Assembly (NCBI RefSeq): GCF_009760405.1
Contig: NZ_WRPP01000001.1
Coordinates: forward strand, 868,001 to 932,000
Reading direction: 5' to 3'
Source of the DNA: Nocardia terrae
GTDB taxonomy: Bacteria; Actinomycetota; Actinomycetes; Mycobacteriales; Mycobacteriaceae
DNA length: 64,000 bases
In this document: in pieces, positions 10,811-21,199 of the stretch
How positions within the stretch are numbered: the first letter of the stretch is position 1
Layout: each line of letters begins with the position of its first letter
Program-made: the position numbers and the translations under genes
Notes under the pieces: model-generated
Seen by the model: only the letters and a program-made list of their open reading frames with translations
The model's database searches: none
What the model was told of the DNA's origin: nothing

Positions 10811-11174
10811 CCGCGCCCGAGCGCGCCGCACCGATGATGACCGGTCGCCCGGTCGGCATGCCGGGCAGTGCCACGGGTGTCGGCGGCGCGGCACCGGCTT
10901 GGACGATCCGGTGACCCCGGACCGCCGGCAACGGGTCTCGGCAGCACTGCGCTCGGTGGGATTTCCCGGTTCGGCCCGGTCGGGGTGGTTCGGCTCGTCC
11001 TCCCGCTGGAATTTGGTGGAGCGCAGTGGAGTTCGGCCGCGCCACGGCGCAGTGGCCCTGCGTCGGGCGATGGCTCAGCACGGCGGCGTCGGCGTTGTCC
11101 TCGAGGGCCTCGATCTCGGCGTGTTGGAGGACCGTACCCGGTGATATCTGATCGAGTGATGCGGGATGGCTTGA
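10811..11174. other. Gap without supported gene
   Basis: This 364-bp stretch separates the mnmA-linked gene from the MetE-like gene. Short frames cross it on both strands, but none has coding character or recognisable homology. The promoter of the MetE-like gene should lie near its right end. No hairpin, repeat or RNA gene was recognised. Confidence 0.4.
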
Positions 11175-12218
11175 ATGACTGACGACGCGAGCGGGCAGGT
11201 GCTGGGCGGTGGTGTCGCGACCGGTGTCGGGTCGTGGCCGGGCACCGATGTGCGCGAGGCGGCGACGACCGTGCTGGGGGAGTTGGGGCGGCTGCCGCAC
11301 CTGGTCGAGTTGCCTGCGCGGGGTGTCGGTGCGGATATGGTCGGGCGGGTTTCCGGGCTGCTGGTGGATATGCAGTTCGACAGCACTACGCGTGGGTATC
11401 GGCTGGCGGCGCGGCCCGGGGCCGTTGCGCGGCGGGCGCACGATTTGTTGCGGACAGATCTGGATGCGCTCGAAGAGGCTTGGGAGACAGGCGGTTTCGC
11501 CAGGTCCGGGCATCCGGTGAAGGTGCAGGTGGCCGGGCCGCTGACGGTGGCGGCGGAGGTCGAGTTGCCGGGTGGCCATCGGATTCTCACCGATTCCGGT
11601 GCGCTGCGGGATCTTTCGGAGTCGTTGGCCGAAGGTGTGGCGGCGCATGTGGCCGAGGTGGGTAAGCGGCTGGGCGCGCCGGTGCTGTTGCAGGTCGACG
11701 AGCCGCATCTGACCGCGGTGTTGAACGGGACCTTGAAGGGCGTGAGCGTGCTGAACACGGTGCGCGCCATGCCCGAACCCGAGGCGCTGCACGTGCTCGA
11801 CACGCTGATCGGGAGTCAGTCGGTGCCGGTGCTGGTGCACAGCTGCGCGGACGAGCCCGCGCTGGGTTTCCTGCGCCGGAGCGCGGCGTCGGCGGTCGGT
11901 TTCGACATGGCGGCCATCGGCACCTCCGATCTCGACCGCATCGGTGAATTGCTGGACGGCGGAAAGCATCTGGTGCTCGGCCTGGTGCCGACTACCGCGC
12001 CCGCGACGCCGGTCACCTGGCGCGATATCGCCGAACCCGGTGTGCGCCTGATCGATCGGCTCGGCTTCCCGCGGCGGTTGCTGGCCGAGCAGGTGCTGGT
12101 CTCCCCGGCCTGTGGGCTGGCCGGAGCGCCGCTGTCGTGGGCGCGTCGCGCCCTGAGCCTGGCCGCCGAGACCGCGCGCGCCTACGCCGAGGACCCGGAG
12201 TCGCTCAGCTTCGAGTGA
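11175..12218 (+). CDS. MetE-like (cobalamin-independent methionine synthase fold) protein
   Basis: 347 residues forming one TIM-barrel of the MetE C-terminal type. Visible features are GVGSWPGTD near the N-terminus, the LLQVDEPHLTAVL strand, VLVHSCADEP with a conserved His-Ser-Cys, and the ending LVSPACGLAG. Zinc-binding residues of MetE lie in comparable His/Cys positions. It is much shorter than full MetE (about 750 residues), so it lacks the N-terminal duplicate barrel. It is equivalent in position and length to M. tuberculosis Rv3015c, between mnmA and ligA. Whether it makes methionine or performs another methyl transfer is unknown. Confidence 0.85.
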   Translation: MTDDASGQVLGGGVATGVGSWPGTDVREAATTVLGELGRLPHLVELPARGVGADMVGRVSGLLVDMQFDSTTRGYRLAARPGAVARRAHDLLRTDLDALEEAWETGGFARSGHPVKVQVAGPLTVAAEVELPGGHRILTDSGALRDLSESLAEGVAAHVAEVGKRLGAPVLLQVDEPHLTAVLNGTLKGVSVLNTVRAMPEPEALHVLDTLIGSQSVPVLVHSCADEPALGFLRRSAASAVGFDMAAIGTSDLDRIGELLDGGKHLVLGLVPTTAPATPVTWRDIAEPGVRLIDRLGFPRRLLAEQVLVSPACGLAGAPLSWARRALSLAAETARAYAEDPESLSFE

Positions 12219-12255
12219 GGTTCGCCCGAGTGTGATTGGGCCGCAACGGGTTTGG

Positions 12256-12810
12256 TCACATGCGGGCGAGGATGTCCATGGCGATCGAGACCGACGCCGC
12301 GTTGCTCTCCTCGTCGGACAGCTCCAGATCACCCATCATGGACAGGCTCCAGCTGATCGTCAGCAGCGCCTGCCGCGCGTGGAAGAGGGTGATCGGCTCC
12401 CGGCTGGGCTCGGCCATCAGGTCGGCCAGTACCCGGAACTGATAGCGCAGGCTGGTGCCGAAGCCGAGATCGCGGAAGGCGGGCTGGTTCTCGGCCCAGA
12501 ACCGGATCATGTCCTTGCCGAGACTGTGCAGCAGATCCCCGTAGCGCCGCACGATCTCCGCGGCCCGCTCGCGGCCCGGCGGCGTGGCCTCGGCCCACCG
12601 CACGATCTCGTCGATGCCGCCGCGCAGATCCTCCGACAGGCTCGCGACGATGTCCTCCTTGGTCCGAAAGTGGTAGTACAGCGCCGCTTTCGTGACCCCC
12701 AGGCGTTCGGCGATCTCGCGCAGCGAGGTCTTCTCGTACCCCCGTTCGGAGAACAGCTCCATCGCGACCGACCGAATCCGCTCCCGCGTATCGCTGCGAC
12801 GCCCGTCCAT
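12256..12810 (-). CDS. TetR-family transcriptional regulator
   Basis: 184 residues. The N-terminal helix-turn-helix reads RIRSVAMELFSERGYEKTSLREIAERLGVTKAALYYHF, split over residues 10-47, a textbook TetR DNA-binding domain. The rest is a helical ligand domain. It is divergent from a methyltransferase gene. Two copies of a 16-bp dyad in the 121-bp gap are its likely operators. Autorepression and control of the methyltransferase are inferred; the ligand is unknown. Confidence 0.9.
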   Translation of the reverse strand: MDGRRSDTRERIRSVAMELFSERGYEKTSLREIAERLGVTKAALYYHFRTKEDIVASLSEDLRGGIDEIVRWAEATPPGRERAAEIVRRYGDLLHSLGKDMIRFWAENQPAFRDLGFGTSLRYQFRVLADLMAEPSREPITLFHARQALLTISWSLSMMGDLELSDEESNAASVSIAMDILARM

Positions 12811-12842
12811 CGGATCCCTTCACGCCTTTTCGGTGCATCTTG

Positions 12843-12908
12843 CTTGACGCCCGGCAAGGAGAGAGCCTACCGTCTTCCTCACCGGCAGATATCTAGCCGG
12901 GCGGCAAG
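12843..12908. promoter_or_regulatory. Paired 16-bp dyads, probable TetR operators
   Basis: CTTGACGCCCGGCAAG at 12843-12858 is an imperfect palindrome. CTAGCCGGGCGGCAAG at 12893-12908 matches its reverse complement at 14 of 16 positions. The two centres are exactly 50 bp apart, about five helical turns. An overlapping dyad CCGGC-N9-GCCGG at 12882-12900 adjoins the right copy. They lie between a tetR gene and the divergent methyltransferase start. Confidence 0.6.
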
Positions 12909-12931
12909 TTAAATTGCATTGGGGGCAATCC

Positions 12932-13777
12932 ATGGCCGAAACAGTGAAAGTGCCGGTCGACGGCGTAGCCGTGACCGCGATCGGGGTCGCCGTGATCAGA
13001 GCACGCGAGACCGAGCGCGAGGACCGGCTGTACAGCGACCCGCTCGCGCGGGAGTTCGTCACCGCCGCCGAGGCGGGATTCGACGCGGAACGCTGGGCGC
13101 GGATGGAAGCGCTGGCGGATCAGTTCTATCCCGGCCGGACCATCGGCGTCCGCCTGGTCGACGAGCGATTCGGCGAGGCGATCGAGGCGGGCTGCCGCCA
13201 AATCGTCCTGCTCGGAGCGGGTTTGGACACCCGCGCATACCGCATGGACCTACCGTCGGACGTCCACGTCTACGAGATCGACCTGCCCGAACTCTTCGCT
13301 TTCAAGGAGCCCGTCCTCGCGGCGGCTCACGCCACCCCGACCTGCCCGCGCCACGTCATCGTCGCGGACCTGGGCGGCGACTGGCGAAAAACCCTGCTGG
13401 ACAGCGGATTCGATCCGAGCGTGCCGACCTACTGGGTCGACGAGGGGTCGCTCGGATACCTGAACAACGACTGGAATCAGCGCGTGGTCCGCACCCTCAC
13501 CGAACTATCCGCTCCGGGAAGCCGTTTCGGCACGGGCCGCCTGCTCGTCGACCCCGACGCCCCGCAATACCGCGACCTGCGCACCTTCGTCGCCGGAGAC
13601 TCCGCCACCGAGCCCCTCCCGCGACCCCGGCCCGACGACTTCGACGTCGAACGCTGGCTCGACGAACTCGGCTGGAACACCGAGTTCCGCAGCTGGAACG
13701 ACATGACCGCTCACCTCGACCGCCCCTCCACCCCCCTCGACCCCCGCATCGGCAACATCGCCGCCGTCCGCCGCTGA
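12932..13777 (+). CDS. Class I SAM-dependent methyltransferase (TIGR00027/LCM-like family)
   Basis: 281 residues from the ATG at 12932. This family, expanded in mycobacteria and nocardiae, begins with a VAVIRARETEREDRLYSDP-like segment and has the SAM loop IVLLGAGLDTRAYR, then VYEIDLPELFAFK. PTYWVDEGSLGYL corresponds to the usual WxxEGVxxYL motif. The fold resembles leucine carboxyl methyltransferase; substrates are mostly unknown, with roles proposed in lipid or secondary metabolism. It is divergent from a TetR regulator with candidate operators upstream. Confidence 0.88.
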   Translation: MAETVKVPVDGVAVTAIGVAVIRARETEREDRLYSDPLAREFVTAAEAGFDAERWARMEALADQFYPGRTIGVRLVDERFGEAIEAGCRQIVLLGAGLDTRAYRMDLPSDVHVYEIDLPELFAFKEPVLAAAHATPTCPRHVIVADLGGDWRKTLLDSGFDPSVPTYWVDEGSLGYLNNDWNQRVVRTLTELSAPGSRFGTGRLLVDPDAPQYRDLRTFVAGDSATEPLPRPRPDDFDVERWLDELGWNTEFRSWNDMTAHLDRPSTPLDPRIGNIAAVRR

Positions 13778-13792
13778 CCGTCGGCCGAAGGA

Positions 13793-14215
13793 TCAATAGC
13801 CCTGATTCTTCGGCTTCTTCGAGCCGAAGTAGGGGCGGGCTCCGGGGTGGGCGAGCTGCCATTTGTCGGGCTTGCCCGCGGGGTAGAGGACCGGGATCTG
13901 GTCGCCGACGGCGGGCCACTGGAAGGTGTCCCAGGCGAAGCGGCCGTAGACCTCGTGGGCCACCACCGAAGGGCCGGAGATGCTGCCGGTGATGGTGACG
14001 TATTGCTCGCCGGGGACGTCGGGGCGGGGGCTCACGCCGGTCACGTGCAGCGTGCCGCTCTCCGGGCCCGCGAGGGAGTCGTTGCGACCGGCCCGCATCG
14101 GGTCGCCGGAGAAGGCGCGTCCGCCGCCGTTGCCGCGGCGGTAGTAGATCAGCGCGGCTGCCAGCGCGCCGCCGATCAGCAGCACGAACATCAGCTGAAT
14201 GAGCATGAACCCCAT
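13793..14215 (-). CDS. Membrane-anchored protein of unknown function
   Basis: 140 residues. A single hydrophobic segment (residues 4-25, LIQLMFVLLIGGALAAALIY) is followed by YYRRGNGGG, which suits an N-terminal anchor with a cytoplasmic or surface tail. The remaining 100 residues look like a small beta-rich domain (GTLHVTGVSPRPDVPGEQYVTI and VGDQIPVLYPAGKPDKW), reminiscent of DUF3592-like or SH3-type folds. I do not recognise a named family. It lies 42 bp downstream of the AAA ATPase gene on the same strand and may be cotranscribed with it. Confidence 0.65.
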   Translation of the reverse strand: MGFMLIQLMFVLLIGGALAAALIYYRRGNGGGRAFSGDPMRAGRNDSLAGPESGTLHVTGVSPRPDVPGEQYVTITGSISGPSVVAHEVYGRFAWDTFQWPAVGDQIPVLYPAGKPDKWQLAHPGARPYFGSKKPKNQGY

Positions 14216-14257
14216 GCTAGGCGTGCCGGAGTCCGAGCCCGCTCGACCAGGTGCGGG

Positions 14258-15508
14258 TTACTGGGCGGTGAGTTCGGAGACCCCTTCGTGGCGGCGGAGC
14301 TGCCAGACCGTGGTGCGTTTGGACTGGGAGCGCCCGTTGCCGCGGTCGATGAGGGTGCGGTTGGCGGTGGTGAAGATGAGTTGCGCGCCCTGGGTGTTGG
14401 TTTCGGGGTTCTGGAACAGCTGGATGAGGCTGTCGGCGGTCTCCGGGGTGAGGGCGGCGTCGATATCGTCCACGGCCAGCACGCCGCCGGTGTCGAGGGC
14501 GTCGAGCATGGGCGGGAGCAGGCGCAGCATGGCCAGGGTGGCGCTGGATTCGTCGGTGATGTCGAAGGCGGTCTCGATGCCCTCGTGGGACAGGCCCAGC
14601 CCGACGCCGCGGCGGGCCACCATGCGCGAGTAGAGGGCGTCGCGGGCGGCGTAGAGGTTGGCCAGCTCGCGCTGCAGCAGGGTGACGGTGATGCCGTGCT
14701 CGAGGAACATCTCCTCGGCGTAGTTCGCCGAGACGCTGCAGGACTCGATTTCCTTTGTGGTGGAGGCGATATCGGTGTCCAGGTCGCGCAGGTAGTCGGC
14801 GTACATGGGGTCGTCCGACGGCAGCAGCAGGTCGGTGATGCCCAGGTCGGCGGCGCGCAGCAGGGTGAGCAGGCGTACCGCGTGATCGGTGGAGCGCGAG
14901 ATGTGCGACCCCACCCGGTGCGCGACCTCGGAGGTATCCGGTTGCCCGCACTGGACTTCCAGCAGCGACTGGAACCAGCGGTAGGCGGGCACCAGCGGTT
15001 CGGCGTACAGCTGCCCGGACAGGCTGAGTAGCAATGCGTTCGGGCGCACCAGCGGCACCACCGCACCCAGACCGTACCGGGCGGCCTCGAACATCGGCCC
15101 GATGCGGATATCGTCACCGGCCCGCTCGAACACCACCCGCTTGCGATTGTGCGGGTGCGAGTGCAGCCATTCCGCGGCCACGTCGGCATTGTCGAGCCGG
15201 AAGCCGTAGGTGTACGGGCAGCCCTCGGCGATGAAGTTCGCGACGAATTCCGAAGGGCGGTCCGCGAATCCGAGATGCGGGGTGCGCACCGGCCCGGAGT
15301 AGGGGTCCCATCCGGTGACCGAGTTCAGCACCGCGTCACGCATCTTCTCGAGTGCGTCGATGAGCCCGGTCTTGCCCGTGGCGGCCGCGCCGTACACGGC
15401 GGTGACCGGTGTGGCGACCGGCCCGCTACCCCGGGTCAGCCGCAGTTCCTGCGGCTCGGCGAGGGACCGATGATTCGTCACCTGAAAAGAACGCAACACC
15501 CTGGACAT
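14258..15508 (-). CDS. AAA/ABC-type ATPase, AbiLi/OLD-like
   Basis: 416 residues. The N-terminus, VLRSFQVTNHRSLAEPQELRL followed by TPVTAVYGAAATGKTGLIDALEKMRDAV, is the pattern of the AAA_15/AAA_21 ATPases found in abortive-infection AbiLi, RloA and OLD proteins. The Walker A is GAAATGKT at 40-47, with A and T where most relatives have N and S. The Walker B-like strand LAVDDID at 344-350 has Asp where the catalytic Glu is usual. A lineage-wide housekeeping role cannot be excluded. No nuclease or toxin is fused, and the only same-strand neighbour is a small membrane protein. A phage-defence function is a family-based guess. Confidence 0.75.
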   Translation of the reverse strand: MSRVLRSFQVTNHRSLAEPQELRLTRGSGPVATPVTAVYGAAATGKTGLIDALEKMRDAVLNSVTGWDPYSGPVRTPHLGFADRPSEFVANFIAEGCPYTYGFRLDNADVAAEWLHSHPHNRKRVVFERAGDDIRIGPMFEAARYGLGAVVPLVRPNALLLSLSGQLYAEPLVPAYRWFQSLLEVQCGQPDTSEVAHRVGSHISRSTDHAVRLLTLLRAADLGITDLLLPSDDPMYADYLRDLDTDIASTTKEIESCSVSANYAEEMFLEHGITVTLLQRELANLYAARDALYSRMVARRGVGLGLSHEGIETAFDITDESSATLAMLRLLPPMLDALDTGGVLAVDDIDAALTPETADSLIQLFQNPETNTQGAQLIFTTANRTLIDRGNGRSQSKRTTVWQLRRHEGVSELTAQ

Positions 15509-15626
15509 CCTGCCGGTAGCGGGTCGGAAATGCGACCCACCTTATTCGGGCGATTCCGCCGCCCGGCAGCCGGATGGCGACAGGTGCGTTTTCAGTATTT
15601 CCGAATGACCGTGTGCGCCAATCGGG

Positions 15627-16046
15627 TCAGCGGGACAGCCCGTACGCGCGGGTCGGAGTGAGGCGCAGGACCACGCGGCGGTCGGCGACCATGGCGCGGC
15701 GGTAATCGTCCCAGTCGGGATGCTCACCGGAGAGGGCGCGGTAGTAGGCGATCAACTCCTCGACGGTGGCGTCGTGGGGGTCGGCGGCGATGGGGGAGAG
15801 GTCGGCGGTCGCCTCGATGACCGCGTAGGACCAGAAGTCGTCACTGGAGATGTGCAGTGCGGCCCAGGGTTCGCGCAGCAGATTGTGGTACTTGGCACGG
15901 TCGGCGGTGATGGAGACGCGAATGATGCCGTCCGCACCGGTCCAATGCGTGACGTTCGACAGTTGCGGGCGGGTGTCGCGACGGATGGTGGTCAGTACCG
16001 AGTTGCGGTGGGAGCGCGCGAAATCGACTGCCTTGGCCAGGTCCAT
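15627..16046 (-). CDS. PPOX-class F420-dependent oxidoreductase-like protein
   Basis: 139 residues in a split-barrel flavin/deazaflavin fold. Characteristic parts are the N-terminal SVLTTIRRDTRPQLSNVTHW, a strand with IIRVSITADRAKYHNLLREP, and the tail VLRLTPTRAYG. This matches the small F420-binding PPOX proteins common in mycobacteria and nocardiae, which reduce varied substrates or bind F420 or biliverdin. It is divergent from ligA with about 130 bp between starts. The substrate is unknown. Confidence 0.85.
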   Translation of the reverse strand: MDLAKAVDFARSHRNSVLTTIRRDTRPQLSNVTHWTGADGIIRVSITADRAKYHNLLREPWAALHISSDDFWSYAVIEATADLSPIAADPHDATVEELIAYYRALSGEHPDWDDYRRAMVADRRVVLRLTPTRAYGLSR

Positions 16047-16142
16047 ATGGAGTGGAACCCGGGCGGTTGCGGGACTGTTCCCGGACCGCCGACAAGGGTG
16101 TGATCGACCCGCATAACACGGCGCGACGTGCGGGAATGTTGA

Positions 16143-18257
<2,115 letters not shown>

Positions 18258-18409
18258 CGAGCGACAGACCTTGGCGCGGGTGGAGTCTCGCCAAGCCTCC
18301 GCGCCGCCGTCGTCCGCCGACATTGTCGGGGACGAGAGAGGCGTTGTGATGTCGGGCGCGGTGATGACGTCGAGACGGTGTCGATGTGGTGGAAGGCGGT
18401 AGCGGTGTG

Positions 18410-18925
18410 ATGGTGGATGCGGTGGGACACGGTGGCGTGGTGATTCGAGATGCCGAGCCCGGGGACTTCGCGGCGGTCGGGGATCTGACGGTCGAGGTGT
18501 ATGTCGGTGAGGGGCACGTGAATCCGCGGAGTCTTTATGTCGCGGAGCTTGCCGATACGGGTACTCGCGCGGAGTCGGCGGAGGTGCTGGTGGCGGTGCG
18601 CGGCGACGAGGTGCTCGGCTCGTTGACGATCGCCCGTCCGGGTACCCCGTTCGCCGATATCGCGCGGCCCGGGGAGCTGGAATTCCGGATGCTCGCGGTA
18701 TCCAAGCGCGCGCGGGGGCTCGGGGTCGGGACCACGCTGGTCGAGCGGGTGATCGAGACCGCTCGGGTCGAGGGCTTCGAGGCTGTCGTCCTGACCACCA
18801 TGCCGACCATGCAGGACGCTCGGCGGCTGTACGAACGGCTGGGCTTTGTCGAAGTGCCGGAACGGGGTTGGCACACCGATGCCGGGCTTCCGCTGACGGT
18901 CATGCGGCTGGGCATCGGTCGCTGA
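18410..18925 (+). CDS. GNAT-family N-acetyltransferase
   Basis: 171 residues from the ATG at 18410 (a GTG at 18386 is an alternative). The GNAT core is clear: VVIRDAEPGDFAAVGDL at the start, the beta4 strand LEFRMLAVSKRARGLGVGTTLV containing the acetyl-CoA loop R-x-x-G-x-G, and YERLGFVEVPER near the end. It transfers an acyl group from CoA to an amine; the acceptor is unknown. It lies 152 bp after ligA on the same strand and probably has its own promoter. Confidence 0.88.
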   Translation: MVDAVGHGGVVIRDAEPGDFAAVGDLTVEVYVGEGHVNPRSLYVAELADTGTRAESAEVLVAVRGDEVLGSLTIARPGTPFADIARPGELEFRMLAVSKRARGLGVGTTLVERVIETARVEGFEAVVLTTMPTMQDARRLYERLGFVEVPERGWHTDAGLPLTVMRLGIGR

Positions 18926-19058
18926 CCGGCCAGAGCTGGGTTGTCGAGGCCGTCGGCATGTCCCGGCCTCGACCGGTCACGAGCTTGGGGCGGTGGACCG
19001 GCTCGGCCGGGTGGCCGAGTCGGCCAACCTCGGTGGCCCACTGGGGTTGTGAGCGAGG

Positions 19059-19583
19059 TCAGGTGAGGGTGCCGTCGATGCAGAGGGAGGCGGTGCGCCA
19101 GGTTGGTTCGGGGGGTGGGCCGTAGAAGGTCCACTGGGAGATGGGGTGGGCGGCTTTCCAGAGCAGGGTGCCGCCGGAGACTCGGACGACCTGGTAGACG
19201 TCATCCGTGCCGGGGATCAGTTGGTTGCCCACGCAGTAGTCGTTGTAGCTGGTGCCGGGTTGTCTTGCGCCGGGGCTGAATCGGCCGATGGGAGCGGTTG
19301 TCGCGCCGGGGATCGGGACGGTGTCGGGCTGGGTGGTGGGTGAACCCGGCGACCAGACGGGTCCGCTGGTGTCGGTGCCGCAGCGGAAGGTGGTGCCGCC
19401 TGCGGTCACCGTGGTGTTCTGCGGGTAACTCTTTCCGGCCCAGAGGCATCCGGTGGCCGCGCGGGTTTTGCGGGGGTCGGGTTCGGCCGCCTCGGCGGTG
19501 GCGGGGAGGGCGGCGACGGTCAGGGCGGCGATGGCGATCGGGGCGGCGGCCGCGCGGCGCATTCGGGTTGTGGTGGCGGGCAT
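19059..19583 (-). CDS. Secreted protein of unknown function
   Basis: 174 residues. A signal peptide is evident: MRRAAAAPIAIAALTVAALPATAEAAEP, split at the likely cleavage site after AEA. The mature part has four cysteines (CLWAGK, FRCGT, DYCVGN, SLCIDG) that could form two disulfides, as is common in small extracytoplasmic proteins. It lies 24 bp after the secreted protein gene at 19608-20072 on the same strand; the two are probably one transcription unit. No family is recognised. Confidence 0.7.
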   Translation of the reverse strand: MPATTTRMRRAAAAPIAIAALTVAALPATAEAAEPDPRKTRAATGCLWAGKSYPQNTTVTAGGTTFRCGTDTSGPVWSPGSPTTQPDTVPIPGATTAPIGRFSPGARQPGTSYNDYCVGNQLIPGTDDVYQVVRVSGGTLLWKAAHPISQWTFYGPPPEPTWRTASLCIDGTLT

Positions 19584-19607
19584 TTCGGCTCCCTGGATCG
19601 GCGTTGA

Positions 19608-20072
19608 TCAGCAGTAGGTCGCGAGCGGGCGGCAGACGGTGTAGCCGGTGCCGTCGTCGTTCCAGGACGGGGTCCAGGCGGCGGGGTTGCCCGCGCGGGT
19701 GCTCAGTGGTTGAGGGTCGGGCTGGGCGGGGTCCTCGGACTGGCGCGGATGCTGGTTCTGCAGAACGGGATTCATGTCGGAGTGGTAGTAGCCGAAGGGA
19801 TCGCTCGCGTGCAGGCCGGTGGGGTCGTCGCCGTGGGTGATGATGCCGCCGCCGGACCGGGTGCCGGGGGTTCCGCCGGAGGGGCCGTTACCGGTGAGGC
19901 CGCCGCCGCTGAGGGTTGCGGCCGAGTTCGAGTCGGCGGAACTCGTTCCGCTGGAAAGGGATTCCGCGGTGGCGGGTCCGGCGGCCACTATGGCGGCGGC
20001 CGCGCCCGCGAGCGGGGTCAGGAGGAGGCCCAGGCGTCTGAGGGTCGGGCGTGATCGATGGGCTTGCTGCAT
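19608..20072 (-). CDS. Secreted Ser/Gly/Pro-rich protein of unknown function
   Basis: 154 residues with a signal peptide (RRLGLLLTPLAGAAAAIVAAGPATAES). The mature chain is Ser/Thr/Gly-rich and probably disordered up to residue 85. It ends in a short ordered tail, WNDDGTGYTVCRPLATYC, with two cysteines at the very C-terminus. It is the first gene of a two-gene secreted unit. Upstream are three copies of a CTAC/GTAG repeat that probably control it. No homologous family is recognised. Confidence 0.68.
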   Translation of the reverse strand: MQQAHRSRPTLRRLGLLLTPLAGAAAAIVAAGPATAESLSSGTSSADSNSAATLSGGGLTGNGPSGGTPGTRSGGGIITHGDDPTGLHASDPFGYYHSDMNPVLQNQHPRQSEDPAQPDPQPLSTRAGNPAAWTPSWNDDGTGYTVCRPLATYC

Positions 20073-20120
20073 GGCTTCTTTGCCTCTCTGCTTGCCGGTT
20101 CAGGTCACGTCGGTGACTTA

Positions 20121-20198
20121 TCTACTAAGTACGACCGTAGATCATCTACGTAGTTGAATAGTAGGTAAACCCTGTGAATCTACTGAGTTGAACCGTAG
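20121..20198. promoter_or_regulatory. Three direct copies of a 20-bp CTAC-N11-GTAG dyad
   Basis: Copies lie at 20121-20140 (TCTACTAAGTACGACCGTAG), 20145-20164 (TCTACGTAGTTGAATAGTAG) and 20179-20198 (TCTACTGAGTTGAACCGTAG). Copies one and three agree at 16 of 20 positions, and so do copies two and three. Each begins CTAC and ends GTAG. A perfect GTAGAT-C-ATCTAC dyad (20137-20149) bridges the first two. The region is AT-rich against its surroundings and sits upstream of the secreted-protein gene at 19608-20072. It looks like a multi-site operator. CTAC/GTAG half-sites recall BlaI/MecI repressors, but no such gene is nearby. Confidence 0.6.
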
Positions 20199-20253
20199 GA
20201 AGAGGGCGGTGAGCTCGGGCGGGTCGGTGCGGCATGACGCTCGTCACGCGACA

Positions 20254-20282
20254 ACGCCCCCGCCGGAATCCGGCGAGGGCGT
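20254..20282 (-). terminator. Hairpin downstream of the ACT-domain gene
   Basis: ACGCCC-C-CGCCGG pairs with CCGGCG-A-GGGCGT around an AAT loop. It is a strong 12-bp GC stem with one mismatch, lying 23 bp beyond the stop of the ACT gene on its transcribed side. Confidence 0.7.
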
Positions 20283-20305
20283 GAAACGCGGTGCGCGGGA
20301 AGGAC

Positions 20306-20956
20306 TCAGCCGAGCACGGTGGCGATGATCCCGGCCAGGTAACCCAGCCGCGCGACCTCGGACGGCCGGAAGTCCGGCCCGCCGGGACGGCCCAGCAGCA
20401 GCACCTTGCCGGTATTGCCCAGCGGCGCGGCGGCGAGCTTGGTGTCCATGTCCTTCCACAGCTGCGGCACCCAGTCGCCTTCGCCGTCGAGGACCGTCGG
20501 CTTCTCCAGCGGCATCCAGGGTGCGGAGGCGGCCTGGGTCGAGGGTGCGCTCTGCGAGCCGACCACGCGGTAGGCGCCTTGCGGCCCCATATCGATCACG
20601 GTCGACCAGCCCACCCGCAGCACGCGCGGCGCACCGTCGACCAGCACCTGCAGTCGATCGTCGCGCGCGTTGGCGACTTGATCGATCAGTTCCAGTTCGC
20701 GATGGGTGTCGAGGATTCCGGAGTACGGCCGTAGCGAATCGACCTGCACGTCGTGCAGCGATTCGGCCGCGGTGATCAAGGTGTCGGGCAGCGCGCCCGG
20801 TGCCACCTCCACCACGATGTCGTCGATCGCGAAACCGTCGCCGCGCTCGACGACGTCCAGCGAAAGAATGTCCGCGCCGACCGAACCCAGCGCGAGGGCG
20901 AGCGATCCGAGACTTCCTGGGCGATCCGGAAGTTGCACGCGAAGCAGGTAGGACAC
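20306..20956 (-). CDS. ACT-domain protein (Rv3013 type)
   Basis: 216 residues. The N-terminal ACT domain is clear: LLRVQLPDRPGSLGSLALALGSVGADILSLDVV. The C-terminal half (GAPRVLRVGWSTVIDMGPQGAYRVVG and beyond) belongs to a conserved actinobacterial family of unknown role. Position and content match M. tuberculosis Rv3013, divergent from gatC in both. ACT domains bind amino acids, so a sensor role next to the amidotransferase genes is conceivable but unproven. Confidence 0.85.
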   Translation of the reverse strand: MSYLLRVQLPDRPGSLGSLALALGSVGADILSLDVVERGDGFAIDDIVVEVAPGALPDTLITAAESLHDVQVDSLRPYSGILDTHRELELIDQVANARDDRLQVLVDGAPRVLRVGWSTVIDMGPQGAYRVVGSQSAPSTQAASAPWMPLEKPTVLDGEGDWVPQLWKDMDTKLAAAPLGNTGKVLLLGRPGGPDFRPSEVARLGYLAGIIATVLG

Positions 20957-21199
20957 GTGCCTTCCTTTCTTTCCTTTGCCACTGAAACTTTCGGACGGGT
21001 ACCCGAGTCCCGCAATACTTACACCCTCGAGACCCGGTTATCGAATCGGAGGTTTGCTGTGAGGCGGGCCACTTACCCATCGGTTACACATTGATGTTGC
21101 CAGGTCTGGCGCACACCTGCGACCGGTGGCCGCAGGACACCCACTAGGCTGTGGGATGGCCAATCACCAAGCTCGAACCATGCCGAAAGGGGTCCCGCG

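Noticed and set aside
10740..12332. Long 530-codon minus-strand frame opposite the MetE-like gene
   Set aside because: Its Arg/His/Gln-rich sequence is the shadow of a high-GC gene; the plus-strand product has clear MetE-fold motifs.
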